Of a DNA stretch of 64,000 nucleotides, positions 9,206-18,720 are shown in pieces; position 1 is the first letter of the stretch, and each line of letters opens with the position of its first letter. The DNA comes from Microbacterium schleiferi. GTDB taxonomy: Bacteria; Actinomycetota; Actinomycetes; Actinomycetales; Microbacteriaceae. The stretch is taken from NCBI RefSeq assembly GCF_015565955.1, contig NZ_CP064760.1:1116001-1180000 (forward strand), in the 5' to 3' direction. The position numbers and the translations under genes are program-made. The notes under the pieces were generated by a model. It worked only from the letters and a program-made list of their open reading frames with translations, did no database searches and was not told the origin of the DNA.

Positions 9206-10741
9206 GTGACCACCACAGGAGATGAGTTCGACGAGACAGCAGCGGGGGATGACCACCTCGCCGACACCCTCGCGGACCTCGACGATGAACTCGCCGAGCA
9301 GCGTGCAGCAGCTTTGCGCGCGACGCTCGAGGACTACGACCTCGACGCAGACGACGCTGCGGTGCTCGCGGGGCTTGCGGCAGGCGAAGACGGCATCGAG
9401 TACCTGCCGGCACTGCCCGTCGTGGCGATCGTCGGGCGGCCCAACGTCGGCAAGTCAGCGCTCGTCAACCGCATCCTCGGCCGGCGCGAGGCGGTCGTCG
9501 AAGACACGCCGGGCGTCACCCGTGACCGGGTGACCTACAAGGCCGAGTGGATGGACCGCCGGTTCACACTCGTGGACACCGGCGGGTGGGAGCCGGACGC
9601 GCGCGGCATCGACCGCTCGGTGGCGGCTCAGGCAGAGGTCGCGATCGATCTCTCGGATGTCGTGCTCTTCGTCGTCGACGCGATGGTCGGCGCGACCTCG
9701 ACTGACGAACAGGTCGTCCGGATGCTGCGCAAGAGCGGCAAGCCGGTTTTCCTCGTCGCCAACAAGATCGACGATGCCCGTCAGGAGCCCGAGGCCGCAG
9801 CGCTCTGGAACCTGGGGCTCGGGGAGCCGCATCCCGTCTCGGCGATCCACGGTCGCGGGGTCGCGGATCTCCTCGACGAGATCATGAAGGTGCTGCCGGA
9901 TGTTTCCGCCGTCGCGAAGTACGAGATCGGCGGACCGCGCCGCGTCGCGATCCTCGGGCGACCGAACGTCGGCAAGTCCTCGCTGCTGAACAAGGCAGCA
10001 GGCGAGGAGCGGGTCGTCGTCAACGAGCTCGCCGGCACGACTCGCGACCCGGTCGATGAGATCGTCGAGGTCGGCGGGCGGCTCTGGACGTTCGTCGATA
10101 CGGCCGGCATCCGTCGCCGCGTTCACCTGCAGCAGGGCGCCGACTTCTACGCGTCGCTGCGGACCTCAGCCGCGCTGGAGAAGGCGGAGGTGGCTGTTGT
10201 CGTGCTCGATGTCAGCCAGCCGATCAGCGATCAGGATGTGCGGATCATCGATCTCGTGCTGGAGTCGGGGCGCGCTCTCGTGCTCGCCTACAACAAGTGG
10301 GATCTGCTTGCCACGCCCGAACTCGAGAACCAGGATCGTCGCCGTTACCTCGAGCGGGAGATCGAGCAGGATCTCGCGCACGTCGCGTGGGCGCCCCGCG
10401 TGAACATCTCGGCGCGGACCGGGCGTCACCTTGAGAAGCTCGTTCCCGCGCTCGAGACGGCGCTCACATCGTGGGATCAGCGCATCCCGACCGGCAAGTT
10501 CAACGCCTTCCTGGCCGAACTCGTCGCCGAGCACCCGCATCCCCTGCGCGGCGGCAAGCAGCCGCGCATCCTGTTCGGCACCCAGGCGGCGACCCGCCCG
10601 CCGACATTCGTGCTCTTCACGACAGGTTTCCTCGACCCCGGCTATCGCCGGTTCATTCAGCGTCGCTTGCGCGAGCTGTTCGGCTTCGAAGGAACCCCGA
10701 TCGTGTTGAACATGCGCGTGCGGGAGCGCCGCCAGCGCTGA
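9206..10741 (+). CDS. der: ribosome biogenesis GTPase Der (EngA)
   Basis: Der is a tandem-GTPase factor for 50S subunit assembly. Domain 1 has [28 protein letters not shown] and NKID. Domain 2 has [31 protein letters not shown] and NKWD. A KH-like C-terminal domain ends at [13 protein letters not shown]. The protein has an acidic N-terminal extension of about 65 residues, common in actinobacterial Der. The start is the GTG at 9206, two bases after cmk. The length is 511 residues. Confidence 0.95.
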   Translation: MTTTGDEFDETAAGDDHLADTLADLDDELAEQRAAALRATLEDYDLDADDAAVLAGLAAGEDGIEYLPALPVVAIVGRPNVGKSALVNRILGRREAVVEDTPGVTRDRVTYKAEWMDRRFTLVDTGGWEPDARGIDRSVAAQAEVAIDLSDVVLFVVDAMVGATSTDEQVVRMLRKSGKPVFLVANKIDDARQEPEAAALWNLGLGEPHPVSAIHGRGVADLLDEIMKVLPDVSAVAKYEIGGPRRVAILGRPNVGKSSLLNKAAGEERVVVNELAGTTRDPVDEIVEVGGRLWTFVDTAGIRRRVHLQQGADFYASLRTSAALEKAEVAVVVLDVSQPISDQDVRIIDLVLESGRALVLAYNKWDLLATPELENQDRRRYLEREIEQDLAHVAWAPRVNISARTGRHLEKLVPALETALTSWDQRIPTGKFNAFLAELVAEHPHPLRGGKQPRILFGTQAATRPPTFVLFTTGFLDPGYRRFIQRRLRELFGFEGTPIVLNMRVRERRQR

Positions 10742-10745
10742 GCCG

Positions 10746-10913
10746 TCAGGCGCCGTCGGTCTTGGCCGGCGGCAGGTCCTGAAGGTGTGAGCGGTCATCG
10801 CCGGGGTCGCCGGTGCCCTTATCGGTGCCGCCGAAGTCACGGTCTTCCCACTCGCCGTGGGTTTCGCCGTTTTCCGGAGTCTCGATCATCTCGTGGTCGT
10901 GTGCGTTTCCCAT
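10746..10913 (-). CDS. small acidic hypothetical protein
   Basis: A 55-residue frame from the ATG at 10913 (MGNAHDHEMIETPENGETHG) ends in DLPPAKTDGA. It is hydrophilic and rich in Asp, Glu and Gly, unlike the Arg-rich antisense frames of this GC-rich DNA, which is the main reason for calling it. The ribosome-binding site is weak. It fills the space between der and nrdG. I do not recognise a family, and no function is proposed. Confidence 0.4.
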   Translation of the reverse strand: MGNAHDHEMIETPENGETHGEWEDRDFGGTDKGTGDPGDDRSHLQDLPPAKTDGA

Positions 10914-10966
10914 GGCACCAGCCGAACACTCGGGTATCGCTCGTGCGAGGGTCTTGACAACCGCGC

Positions 10967-11722
10967 TCAGCGCGTGGTCACGCTCGCGAAGGGGCCGGCG
11001 AACTCGGTGGCGATCATGTCGACAAGGTCGTTCGGCGTGGGCGCAGCAGTGGCCGTGGGGGACTCGGCCCGCGTGCCGACGTCCCGCGCGCGCTGCAACG
11101 CCCACGCTTGAACGCCCTCGGCGAGCAGCTGGTGGCCCAACAGACGCAGCTGGTCGGCGTCGGTGAGCGCCGGATGCACCGTGGTGCGCACCTCATACTC
11201 CAGGGGGTGATCGGTGCGTGCGCGGGCCCGCGCGGCATCCAGGACGAGTCGGAGGGAGCGCCAGGCATGGATGCCGCTGCCGCGGCGCTGAGTGATGGTG
11301 GCGTAGTCGGCCGCTGATGCCTTGATGTCGAGACCCACCCAGTCCAGCTCGGGCAGGACGGCATCCAGTCGCTGCGGGAACGCGCCTCCGGTGTGCAGTC
11401 CGACGCCGAGGCCGAGTTGCCGAACCTCGTGTGCGGCGGGAGCCAGGGCGACCTGCATCGTGGGTTCGCCGCCCGAGAAGACCACGCCATCGAGCTGGGT
11501 GCGGCGCTGGTTGAGGAACGTCACGACATCCCGCCACGCGATGGTGCCGTCGCGGTGGGGATCGATGAGGTCGGGGTTGTGGCAGTACACGCAGTCCCAG
11601 GGGCACCCCTGTAAGAAGACGGTCGCGGCGAGGCGCCCGGGCCAGTCCGCCCCAGAGAATCGGGTCAGTCCGGCGATGCGCAGCTCGTCGGTCGTGGCAT
11701 GCGCGAGCGTGTTCACTGTCAT
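10967..11722 (-). CDS. nrdG: anaerobic ribonucleotide reductase activating protein (radical SAM)
   Basis: NrdG uses S-adenosylmethionine and a 4Fe-4S cluster to install the glycyl radical on NrdD. The cluster motif GCPWDCVYCHN (C-x3-C-x2-C) lies near residue 40, preceded by GLTRFSGADWPGRLAATVFLQ. Later radical-SAM elements are VVFSGGEPTMQ and LPELDWVGLDIKA. At 251 residues it is longer than minimal NrdG. It overlaps nrdD by 4 bases, so the two are made together. The pair lets a facultative actinobacterium make dNTPs without oxygen. Confidence 0.92.
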   Translation of the reverse strand: MTVNTLAHATTDELRIAGLTRFSGADWPGRLAATVFLQGCPWDCVYCHNPDLIDPHRDGTIAWRDVVTFLNQRRTQLDGVVFSGGEPTMQVALAPAAHEVRQLGLGVGLHTGGAFPQRLDAVLPELDWVGLDIKASAADYATITQRRGSGIHAWRSLRLVLDAARARARTDHPLEYEVRTTVHPALTDADQLRLLGHQLLAEGVQAWALQRARDVGTRAESPTATAAPTPNDLVDMIATEFAGPFASVTTR

Positions 11723-13632
11723 GCCATCGCCGGCGTTCCTGCTGCTGCGGGCGTGCTAGTGGCGTCGAAGTAGACGCGTTCGGCGGCCTCACCCTGCTTG
11801 CCGATGTTGAACGACGACACCGGCCGGAAGTACCCCATGACGCGCGTCCAGACTTCGCACGCTCGCCCGCACTGCGGGCACGCGGGGTGATCGCCCGAGA
11901 CGTATCCGTGTGCGGGGCAGATCGAGAACGTGGGGGTGATGGTGAGGTAGGGGAGCCGGAACTGTTCGAGCGAGCGCCGGACGAGGTTCTTACAGACGGT
12001 TGTCGACGTGACGGCTTCGCCGAGGTACAGGTGCAAGACCGTGCCACCGGTGTACAGCTGCTGCAGGGGTTCTTGCAGACTCATCGCCTCGAACGGGTCG
12101 TCGGTGTAGCCGACGGGAAGCTGCGAGGAGTTCGTGTAGTACGGGTGGTCGGACGTTCCCGCGTGACGGATGCCGCCTGTGCCGGGGCCGGGGCCGGTGC
12201 CCGTGCCGGTGCTGGTGCCCGTGCCGGTGTCCGTGCCTGTGCCCGCGGTGCGCTCGCCGAAACGGGCGATGTCGAGCCGCGCGAACCGGTAGGTGGCGCT
12301 CTCGGCGGGTGTCGCCTCGAGGTTGTACATGTGCCCGGTCTGCTCTTGGAACTCGACCATGCGAGCCCGCACGTGCTCGAGCATCCAGGTCGCCAGCGCC
12401 ATGCCCTCGTCATCCGTGACGTCGTGGGCATCGAGGGTGTAGTTGCGCACGAACTCGTTGATGCCGTTGACGCCGATCGTCGAGAAGTGATTGTCGAGCG
12501 TGCCGAGGTACCGCTTCGTATACGGAAAGAGCCCGCCCTCGATGTGTGTGTCGATCTCGGTGCGCTTGGCCTCGAGGCTGTCGCGCGCGATCACGAGCAA
12601 CTCGTCGAGTCGGGTGAGCACGCCCTGCGCATCACCGGGATGGAGGTAGCCGAGGCGCGCGCAGTTGATCGTGACGACCCCGACCGATCCGGTCTGTTCT
12701 GCCGATCCGAACAGGCCGTTGCCGCGCTTGAGCAGCTCGGTGAGGTCCAGCTGCAGCCGGCAGCACATTGACCGGATCATGTGCGGGTCGAGGTCGGAGT
12801 TGATGAAGTTCTGGAAGTAGGGAAGTCCGTACCGGGCAGTCATCGCGAACAGCGCGTCGACGTTCGGGCCGTCCCAGTCGAAGTCCCTCGTGATGTTGTA
12901 GGTCGGGATCGGGAAGGTGAAGGCGCGGCCATCTGCGTCTCCGGTCGCGTAGACGTCGATGAATGCACGGTTGATGAGCCCCATCTCCTCGGCAAGGTCA
13001 CCGTAGGTGAAGTCCTGCACGATGCCGCCGACAAGCGGTCGTTGATCTGCGAGGTCGTCGGGACAGGCCCAATCGAAGGTGAGGTTCGTGAACGGTGTCT
13101 GGGTTCCCCACCGGGACGGGACGTTGAGGTTGAAGACCAGTTCTTGAACGGCCTGGCGCACCTGCTCGTAGGACAGGCCGTCACTGCGGACGAATGGCGC
13201 GAGGTAGGTGTCGACGGAGCTGAACGCCTGCGCCCCGGCCCATTCGTTCTGCAGTGTCCCGAGGAAGTTGACCATCTGACCCGTGGCTGCCGACAGGTGC
13301 CGCGGCGGAGCTGACGATATGCGGCCCGGAATGCCGTTGAAGCCCTGCTCCAGCAGAGTGCGCAGCGACCAGCCGGCGCAGTATCCGGCGAACATGTCGA
13401 GGTCGTGGATGTGGATGTCCCCTTCGCGGTGAGCGGCTCCGGCCTCGGGGGCGTACACCTCGTCGAGCCAGTAGTTCGCGATGATCTTGCCCGAGGTGTT
13501 AAGGATCATGCCGCCCAGCGAGTACCCCTGATTCGCGTTGGCGTTCACGCGCCAGTCCGACCGTGACAGGTACTCGTTGATGGTGTCGGAGACCGCGACG
13601 GTTCGTGGTGAGGCGGGGGCGTGAGTGCGCAT
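11719..13632 (-). CDS. nrdD: anaerobic ribonucleoside-triphosphate reductase, class III
   Basis: It reduces NTPs to dNTPs by a glycyl radical. The ATG at 13632 follows AAGGAA. The N-terminus goes directly to SDTINEYLSRSDWRVNANAN, so no regulatory ATP-cone domain is present. The zinc site (ICPAHGYV, CPQCGRACE) and glycyl-radical region RVMGYFRPVSSFN are at the C-terminus. The length is 637 residues. A low-complexity Gly/Thr/Pro linker of about 24 residues interrupts the protein near residue 480, before YYTNSSQLPVGY. Expression is probably controlled by the NrdR boxes upstream. Confidence 0.93.
   Translation of the reverse strand: MRTHAPASPRTVAVSDTINEYLSRSDWRVNANANQGYSLGGMILNTSGKIIANYWLDEVYAPEAGAAHREGDIHIHDLDMFAGYCAGWSLRTLLEQGFNGIPGRISSAPPRHLSAATGQMVNFLGTLQNEWAGAQAFSSVDTYLAPFVRSDGLSYEQVRQAVQELVFNLNVPSRWGTQTPFTNLTFDWACPDDLADQRPLVGGIVQDFTYGDLAEEMGLINRAFIDVYATGDADGRAFTFPIPTYNITRDFDWDGPNVDALFAMTARYGLPYFQNFINSDLDPHMIRSMCCRLQLDLTELLKRGNGLFGSAEQTGSVGVVTINCARLGYLHPGDAQGVLTRLDELLVIARDSLEAKRTEIDTHIEGGLFPYTKRYLGTLDNHFSTIGVNGINEFVRNYTLDAHDVTDDEGMALATWMLEHVRARMVEFQEQTGHMYNLEATPAESATYRFARLDIARFGERTAGTGTDTGTGTSTGTGTGPGPGTGGIRHAGTSDHPYYTNSSQLPVGYTDDPFEAMSLQEPLQQLYTGGTVLHLYLGEAVTSTTVCKNLVRRSLEQFRLPYLTITPTFSICPAHGYVSGDHPACPQCGRACEVWTRVMGYFRPVSSFNIGKQGEAAERVYFDATSTPAAAGTPAMA
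12178..12246. repeat. simple GT/GC-rich coding repeat inside nrdD
   Basis: About 65 bases of imperfect 6-base units (GGTGCC/GGCACC type) encode alternating Gly-Thr, then Gly-Pro. All copies are in frame. This is a likely length-variable linker caused by replication slippage. Confidence 0.75.
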
Positions 13633-13694
13633 TCGCGGCTTCCTTGATGGTCGGGTGACGAGAACCGGAGGGGCGCCTCCAGTAGCGGGGGCTG

Positions 13695-13741
13695 CCACTA
13701 TATGCAGCGTAATCGCACGGACCCGACACAATATGTGGTGT
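13695..13741. promoter_or_regulatory. tandem NrdR boxes upstream of nrdDG
   Basis: Two 16-bp sites, CCACTATATGCAGCGT (13695-13710) and ACACAATATGTGGTGT (13726-13741), resemble the NrdR consensus ACACWATATATWGTGT. The second is the better match. They are 31 bp centre to centre, three helical turns, the usual geometry of NrdR box pairs. They lie 63-109 bases upstream of nrdD, where NrdR would repress when (d)ATP is high. Confidence 0.85.
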
Positions 13742-13893
13742 CATACATGGTCAGACCACAGCGTGGTTCGCGTTTCTGTGGCGCCGTACATGATCGCGTG
13801 TCGATCCCGGGGAAATCACCGCAGAGGAGTATCGGATGCGGGTGCTGATGGTTGTCGCTCGCGCACCGGGGACCTTCGCCCCTGACTGGGCGG

Positions 13894-13908
13894 ATACCCC
13901 GGGAGTAC
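13894..13908. promoter_or_regulatory. possible CsoR/CstR-type operator
   Basis: ATACCCCGGGAGTAC is a near-palindrome with the TACCC...GGGTA pattern of CsoR-family sites. It has one mismatch between half-sites. It lies about 50 bases upstream of a sulfur-transfer fusion gene of the kind CstR controls. No CsoR-family gene is in the window, so this is suggestive only. Confidence 0.35.
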
Positions 13909-13958
13909 CGTCGAACCGGAGTCGCGAACCGTTGCGGCCCGGGTGCAAGGAGATAGTC

Positions 13959-16441
13959 ATGAAGATCGTCGTCGTCGGAGGAGTCGCCGGAGGGGCATCC
14001 GTTGCAGCGAGAGCTCGCCGCCTCGACGAATCGGCCGAGATTGTCGTGCTCGAGCGTGGTGACTACGTGTCATTCGCGAACTGCGGACTGCCGTACCACA
14101 TCGGTGGTGTCATCACCGATCGCAGCCGACTGCTGCTGCAGACCCCGGAGAGTTTGCACGAGTCGCTGGATATCGACGTGCGCGTCGGCCAGGACGTCAT
14201 CGCGCTCGACCGCGCCGCGAAGACGGTGACAGTTCGGGATGTGGCGACCGGGCGCGAGTACACCGAGGCGTATGACTCGCTCGCCCTCTGTCAGGGCGCC
14301 GATCCGTTGCAGCTTCCGCTGCCCGGGATCGATCTTCCCGGCATCTACACGCTGCGAAACGTCGCCGACATGGACATGATCAAGTCGCGCCTCGATGACG
14401 CTCTTGCCGCCGCGGCTGCGAAGGGCCGCGCGGCCAAGACCGTCGTCATCGGTGCCGGCTACATCGGGATCGAGATGGCCGAGAACCTCATTCATCGCGG
14501 AGCCGAGGTCACCATCGTCGAACTTGCCGACCAGATCTTGCCGCCCCTGGACAAGGACGTCTCGATTCCCGTCGAACAGCACGCACGGGGCGCGGCGTCG
14601 AGCTGCAGTTGGGTACCGCCGCGGCAGCCTTCACACAGGCATCCGATGGGATGCTGCGGGTCGAGCTCAACAACGGCCAGTCGCTCCCGGCCGACCTCGT
14701 GGTCCTGTCTGCGGGCGTTCGTCCGAACGTGAGTCTCGCCCGCGAGGCGGGACTGGAGATCGGGGAGCGCGGCGGCATCGTGGTCGACACGCACATGCGC
14801 ACCTCCGACCCCGCCATCTGGGCGGCAGGGGATGCCGTCGAGACAGCGCACACCGTGTTGCCGGGGCGCTGGATCACGCCTCTTGCCGGTCCCGCGAACC
14901 GCGAGGCGCGCGTGGCCGCGGAGAACATCTGCGGCCGCACCACCGAGTACCTGTCGACGCAGGGGACCTCGATCGTCAAGGTGTTCGACATGACGGCGGG
15001 TGCGACCGGCGCCAACGAGCGTCAGCTCGCGCGCGCCGGCGTCGACTACCTGACCGCGCACGTGCATCCGTCGGGGCACGCCGGCTATTACCCGGGAACG
15101 GCGCAGATGCACATCAAGGTGACCTTCGCCCCGTCGGATGGCAAGCTGCTGGGCGCCCAGATCGCCGGGTTCGATGGCGTCGACAAGCGCCTGGATGTCT
15201 TCGCGACAGCGATCCGGCTCGGCGCGACAGTGCACGACCTCGAGCACCTCGAGCTGGCGTACGCGCCGCCGTTCGGTTCCGCGAAGGATCCGGTGAACAT
15301 GGCGGGGTTCGTGGCGAGCAATGTGCTCAGCGGCGACCTGAAGCTCTGGTACGCGAAGGACTATCCGGCAGCGACCGACGGATGCCGCATCATCGATGTG
15401 CGCACCGAGGTCGAATACGACATCTGGCACATCTCCGGAGCGGAGAACGTGCCGCTCGGGACGATCCGTGAGGCCTGTGAGAACTGGGATCGCGACGTCC
15501 CGATCCGCCTCTACTGCGCCGTCGGCTTCCGCAGCTACCTCGCCTACCGCGCGCTCGTTCAGCGCGGATTCACGGACGTGCGGACGCTCTCGGGCGGCTC
15601 GACGACGTTCCGGTTCTTCCACGACCTCGAGCCGGTAGGATTCGTCGCCAAGCCTGCGGAGATCCACTATGCCGAGGCATCCGATCTGCTCACGCAGGTC
15701 AAGGGCTCGGGACAGCTCATCGATCTGGACTGCACGGGGCTGGCGTGTCCGGGACCGATCATGAAGCTCACGAAGCAGATGGATGAGCTGCAACCCGGCG
15801 ACGATGTCGTCGTGCACGTCTCGGATCCGGGCTTCGCGCACGATGCGCCGGCCTGGGCGGCAAGTCACGGTCACGAGATGCTCGCGATTTCGCCGGAGGG
15901 CCCGGGTTACGTGGCGACCTTCCGCAAGAGCGGGGAGGTCGCCCCGGCGACACGGGGCGGGGTGCAGACGCTGAATCAGACCTCGTTCGTCGTCTTCTCG
16001 GGAGACCTCGACAAGGCGATCGCCGCCTTCATCATCGCCAATGGGGCTCTCGCGATGGGGCAGAAGGTGTCGATGTTCTTCACGTTCTGGGGCCTGAACA
16101 TGCTGCGTCGGCACGATGCGCCGCCGCGCGAGAAGAAGGTCATGGATCGGATGTTCGCGATGATGATGCCCTCGGATGCCGGTCACCTGCCGCTGTCGCA
16201 GATGAACATGGCGGGTATGGGTCCGAAGATGATCAAGGACGTCATGAAGCAGCACAACGTCCCGACTCTCGAGGAGCTCATGACCTCTGCCCGCGAGGGC
16301 GGTGCGCAGCTCGTCGCGTGCACGATGACGATGGACCTGCTCGGGATCGCCGAATCCGATCTCCAAGACGGCATCGACTACGGCGGCGTCGCCACGTTCC
16401 TCGGTGAGGCGCAGAAGTCCGGCACGACACTGTTCATCTAG
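13959..16441 (+). CDS. CoA-disulfide reductase fused to rhodanese, TusA and DsrE-like domains (one frame break)
   Basis: This is a four-domain persulfide/thiol enzyme. Residues 1-450 form an FAD/NAD(P)H disulfide reductase with VVGGVAGGASVAARARR and the CoADR active-site Cys in SFANCGLPYH. A rhodanese domain follows (DVRTEVEYDIWHISGAENVP, active Cys in YCAVGFRS). Then come a TusA-like domain (DLDCTGLACPGPIMKLTKQM) and a DsrE/DsrF-like C-terminus. The ATG at 13959 has AAGGAG upstream. The frame breaks at a GGGG run near 14597. One added G joins VEQHA to GVELQLGT and gives 827 residues, the length of known fusions. Its likely role is sulfide and polysulfide detoxification. Confidence 0.88.
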
Positions 16442-16566
16442 CGGCTGCTCCGCCCGGTCGTTTCCGCCGCGTCGTGGGGCGCGCCGGGGCGGCCGGCTGC
16501 CGCGGTCGGCGCGACGGAGCGGGAGCGGGCGTGCGGCCGGGCATCCGCGGTCTATGACAGGCTGAG

Positions 16567-17493
16567 ATGGTGACGATCGAACCCCCGGCTCCCGGTGAGC
16601 CGCGCCGCCCGACGGGGCCTCGCGATCCCGGCGATGCGTGGGTGATCGCGCCCACGGGTGAGCGCTACTGGGGTCGCTTCGGTGCGGCGGGGTTGCTGGC
16701 CGCGGATGCCGAGCGCGGCATCCTGCTGCAGCATCGTGTGGGCTGGAGCCATCACGGCGGCACCTGGGCGCTTCCGGGCGGGGCGCGACACGAGGGTGAG
16801 GGCGCCGGTGAGGCAGCTCTACGGGAGGCGCACGAGGAGGCATCCGTGCCCGCGGATGCCGTGCGCCAGCGCTTCTGGAGCGTCCTGGACCTCGACGTCT
16901 GGACCTACACCACCGTGATCGCGGATGTCGTCGAGCCGTTCGACCCGCAGATCGGGGATGCCGAGAGTGTCGCGCTGGAGTGGGTTCCCGTGGACGCGGT
17001 CGCGGACCGCCCGCTGCATCCGGCCTTCGCGTCGGCGTGGGAGCAGCTGCGCCCCCTGCTGGCGGCGCGACCGGCCGTCGTGATCGATGCGGCGAACGTC
17101 GTGGGCTCGGTGCCCGATGGATGGTGGCGCGACCGCGCGGGCGCTGCGGGGCGGCTCATCGACCGGACCCGGCAGTGGCGGGATCGCGGGGTGGATGCCG
17201 CAGAGCTGGACCTGCCCGCTTCGCTCTGGTTTCCGGACGTGTCGGTGGTGCTCGAGGGTCAGGCGAAGGCCGCTCTCGCGGGTCAGGATGGCGAGAGTTC
17301 CGGCATCCGCGTCGTACCGGCGCCGGGTGAGGGAGATGACGAGATCGTCACCGAAACGCAGCGGCGCATCGGGGCTGGCGAGCAGGTCGTCGTCGTGACG
17401 AGCGATCGAGGACTCGCAGACCGGGTCAGTGCCGTCGGCGCGCGGGTCGTGGGCGCGGGCTGGCTGCTGAGCCAACTCGACGAGCGCTCCTGA
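16567..17493 (+). CDS. Nudix hydrolase fused to a C-terminal NYN/PIN-like domain
   Basis: A 308-residue protein. Residues 60-160 are a Nudix domain with a near-canonical box, GARHEGEGAGEAALREAHEE (G-x5-E-x7-R-E-x2-E-E). After a short linker, residues 175-308 begin AVVIDAANVVGSVPDGWWRD and end VVTSDRGLADRVSAVGARVV. These carry the Asp-rich pattern of NYN/PIN-type nucleases. Nudix enzymes cleave nucleoside diphosphate derivatives, and the second domain suggests action on RNA or its ends. The substrate is unknown. The gene stands alone, with an S4 gene converging on it. Confidence 0.75.
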   Translation: MVTIEPPAPGEPRRPTGPRDPGDAWVIAPTGERYWGRFGAAGLLAADAERGILLQHRVGWSHHGGTWALPGGARHEGEGAGEAALREAHEEASVPADAVRQRFWSVLDLDVWTYTTVIADVVEPFDPQIGDAESVALEWVPVDAVADRPLHPAFASAWEQLRPLLAARPAVVIDAANVVGSVPDGWWRDRAGAAGRLIDRTRQWRDRGVDAAELDLPASLWFPDVSVVLEGQAKAALAGQDGESSGIRVVPAPGEGDDEIVTETQRRIGAGEQVVVVTSDRGLADRVSAVGARVVGAGWLLSQLDERS

Positions 17494-17499
17494 CGGCGC

Positions 17500-17874
17500 C
17501 TACTCGGCCGATCGACCCCGCAGGCGGTCGATGTCGCGCCGTTCTCGCTTGGTCGGGCGTCCGGCGCCGCGGTCGCGGACCGGCACGAACGGCGTCTCTT
17601 CCCGGGACGGACGGGCCGGCGTGCGGTCGTCGACGGCGAGGGCTGCCGCGGGTGCGCCGACGCGTTTGGTGATCAGCTGCTTGACGACCAGGATGCGGTC
17701 GAACCCCGCGATCCGGACGCGCAACTCATCGCCGATCCGCACGGGCTGCGCAGCCTTCGCCCGGTCGCCGCCGACGCGAACGTGGCCCGCTCGACATGCC
17801 GCTGTCGCGGCCGACCGAGTCTTATAGACCCGAACGGCCCAGAGCCAGGCATCCACGCGAACAGAGTCGGTCAC
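17500..17874 (-). CDS. S4-domain RNA-binding protein (Hsp15 family)
   Basis: A 124-residue protein starting at the GTG at 17874 (VTDSVRVDAWLWAVRVYKTR). The S4 domain spans roughly residues 1-60 with the ArgTrp-rich surface of Hsp15-type proteins, which bind stalled 50S subunits carrying nascent chains. The C-terminal third is a basic Arg-rich tail. The start overlaps the stop of the YhhN gene by 4 bases. Longer readings are shadows of that gene. Confidence 0.85.
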   Translation of the reverse strand: MTDSVRVDAWLWAVRVYKTRSAATAACRAGHVRVGGDRAKAAQPVRIGDELRVRIAGFDRILVVKQLITKRVGAPAAALAVDDRTPARPSREETPFVPVRDRGAGRPTKRERRDIDRLRGRSAE

Positions 17875-18596
17875 ACCGTCGATTCTCTCGCGGCACGCGC
17901 CGCGTGTGTCGCGACCACGGCTCCCGCGGCGATGAGCCCCTGCCCGAGCGTGTAGGTGATCATGATCAGGGCGCTGCTTCCCGACGGCATGGTCTCGGGG
18001 AGGAAGAGGCGGAAGGCGAGCACGGTATCGGAGATGAGGAAGAACGCGCCGCCCCACGCGATGGCGGGGTGGCAGCGGGTGGAGAGCGCGGCGGTGCCCC
18101 CGAGCACCAGACCGTATGCTGCAACGGCCAGCGCGAGCCCCCCGAGCGTCGGCCAGAGGTAGACAACCAGGACGATCCACCACACCGCATACACGGCCGA
18201 CCACCACGGCAGTTTCCGCACCGACAGGAACCGCCAGAAGAGCACGATGTAGGCGATGTGAGCCAGACCGAAGCACGCGAGCATCGCGGGCAGTTCGTCG
18301 TCAAGGAAGGGGAAGAACGTCGCCGCGCCATCGCCGAGCCACGACAGGGCGAGCGCGACGAACAGTAACGTGTACGGCGGTCCCCACTGCGAGCCTCGAC
18401 CGCCCCACAGCACGGCCACCACGAGAAGTGGCATCAGTGCGAGCTTGGTCGCTTCGCTCGCGGCATCCCATCCGGACAGGATCGCCGTCACGTGAACCAG
18501 CGACACGGCGACGTACGGCAGGAATCCCCACCACCAGCGCGGGGAAAGCGCGGATGCTGCGACTCGGGTCGTAGCGGCATCGGTTGTCACAGACAC
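17871..18596 (-). CDS. YhhN/TMEM86-family membrane protein (putative lysoplasmalogenase)
   Basis: A 241-residue integral membrane protein with about seven or eight helices, starting at the GTG at 18596. The family motif region LSWLGDGAATFF and the later GGAFFLISDTVLAF resemble the paired acidic signatures of YhhN proteins, which include vertebrate lysoplasmalogenase. The enzymatic activity in bacteria is presumed from homologues. It is coupled to the S4 gene downstream. Confidence 0.78.
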   Translation of the reverse strand: MSVTTDAATTRVAASALSPRWWWGFLPYVAVSLVHVTAILSGWDAASEATKLALMPLLVVAVLWGGRGSQWGPPYTLLFVALALSWLGDGAATFFPFLDDELPAMLACFGLAHIAYIVLFWRFLSVRKLPWWSAVYAVWWIVLVVYLWPTLGGLALAVAAYGLVLGGTAALSTRCHPAIAWGGAFFLISDTVLAFRLFLPETMPSGSSALIMITYTLGQGLIAAGAVVATHAARAARESTV

Positions 18597-18720
18597 TCCT
18601 TCGTGTAGGAAACCGCTCCCACCCTAGTCCGCTCTGAGCATCCCGGAGGGTAGCGCTCGCCGCATGCCGGTCGCGAGAATGGCTGCGAGAAGGGTTCAGG
18701 GGCACCCGAAGGGAGCAAGG

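Noticed and set aside
14492..16843. 783-residue open frame on the minus strand
   Set aside because: It is antisense to the CoA-disulfide reductase fusion, has an Arg/His-rich composition typical of GC-rich shadows and shows no motif.
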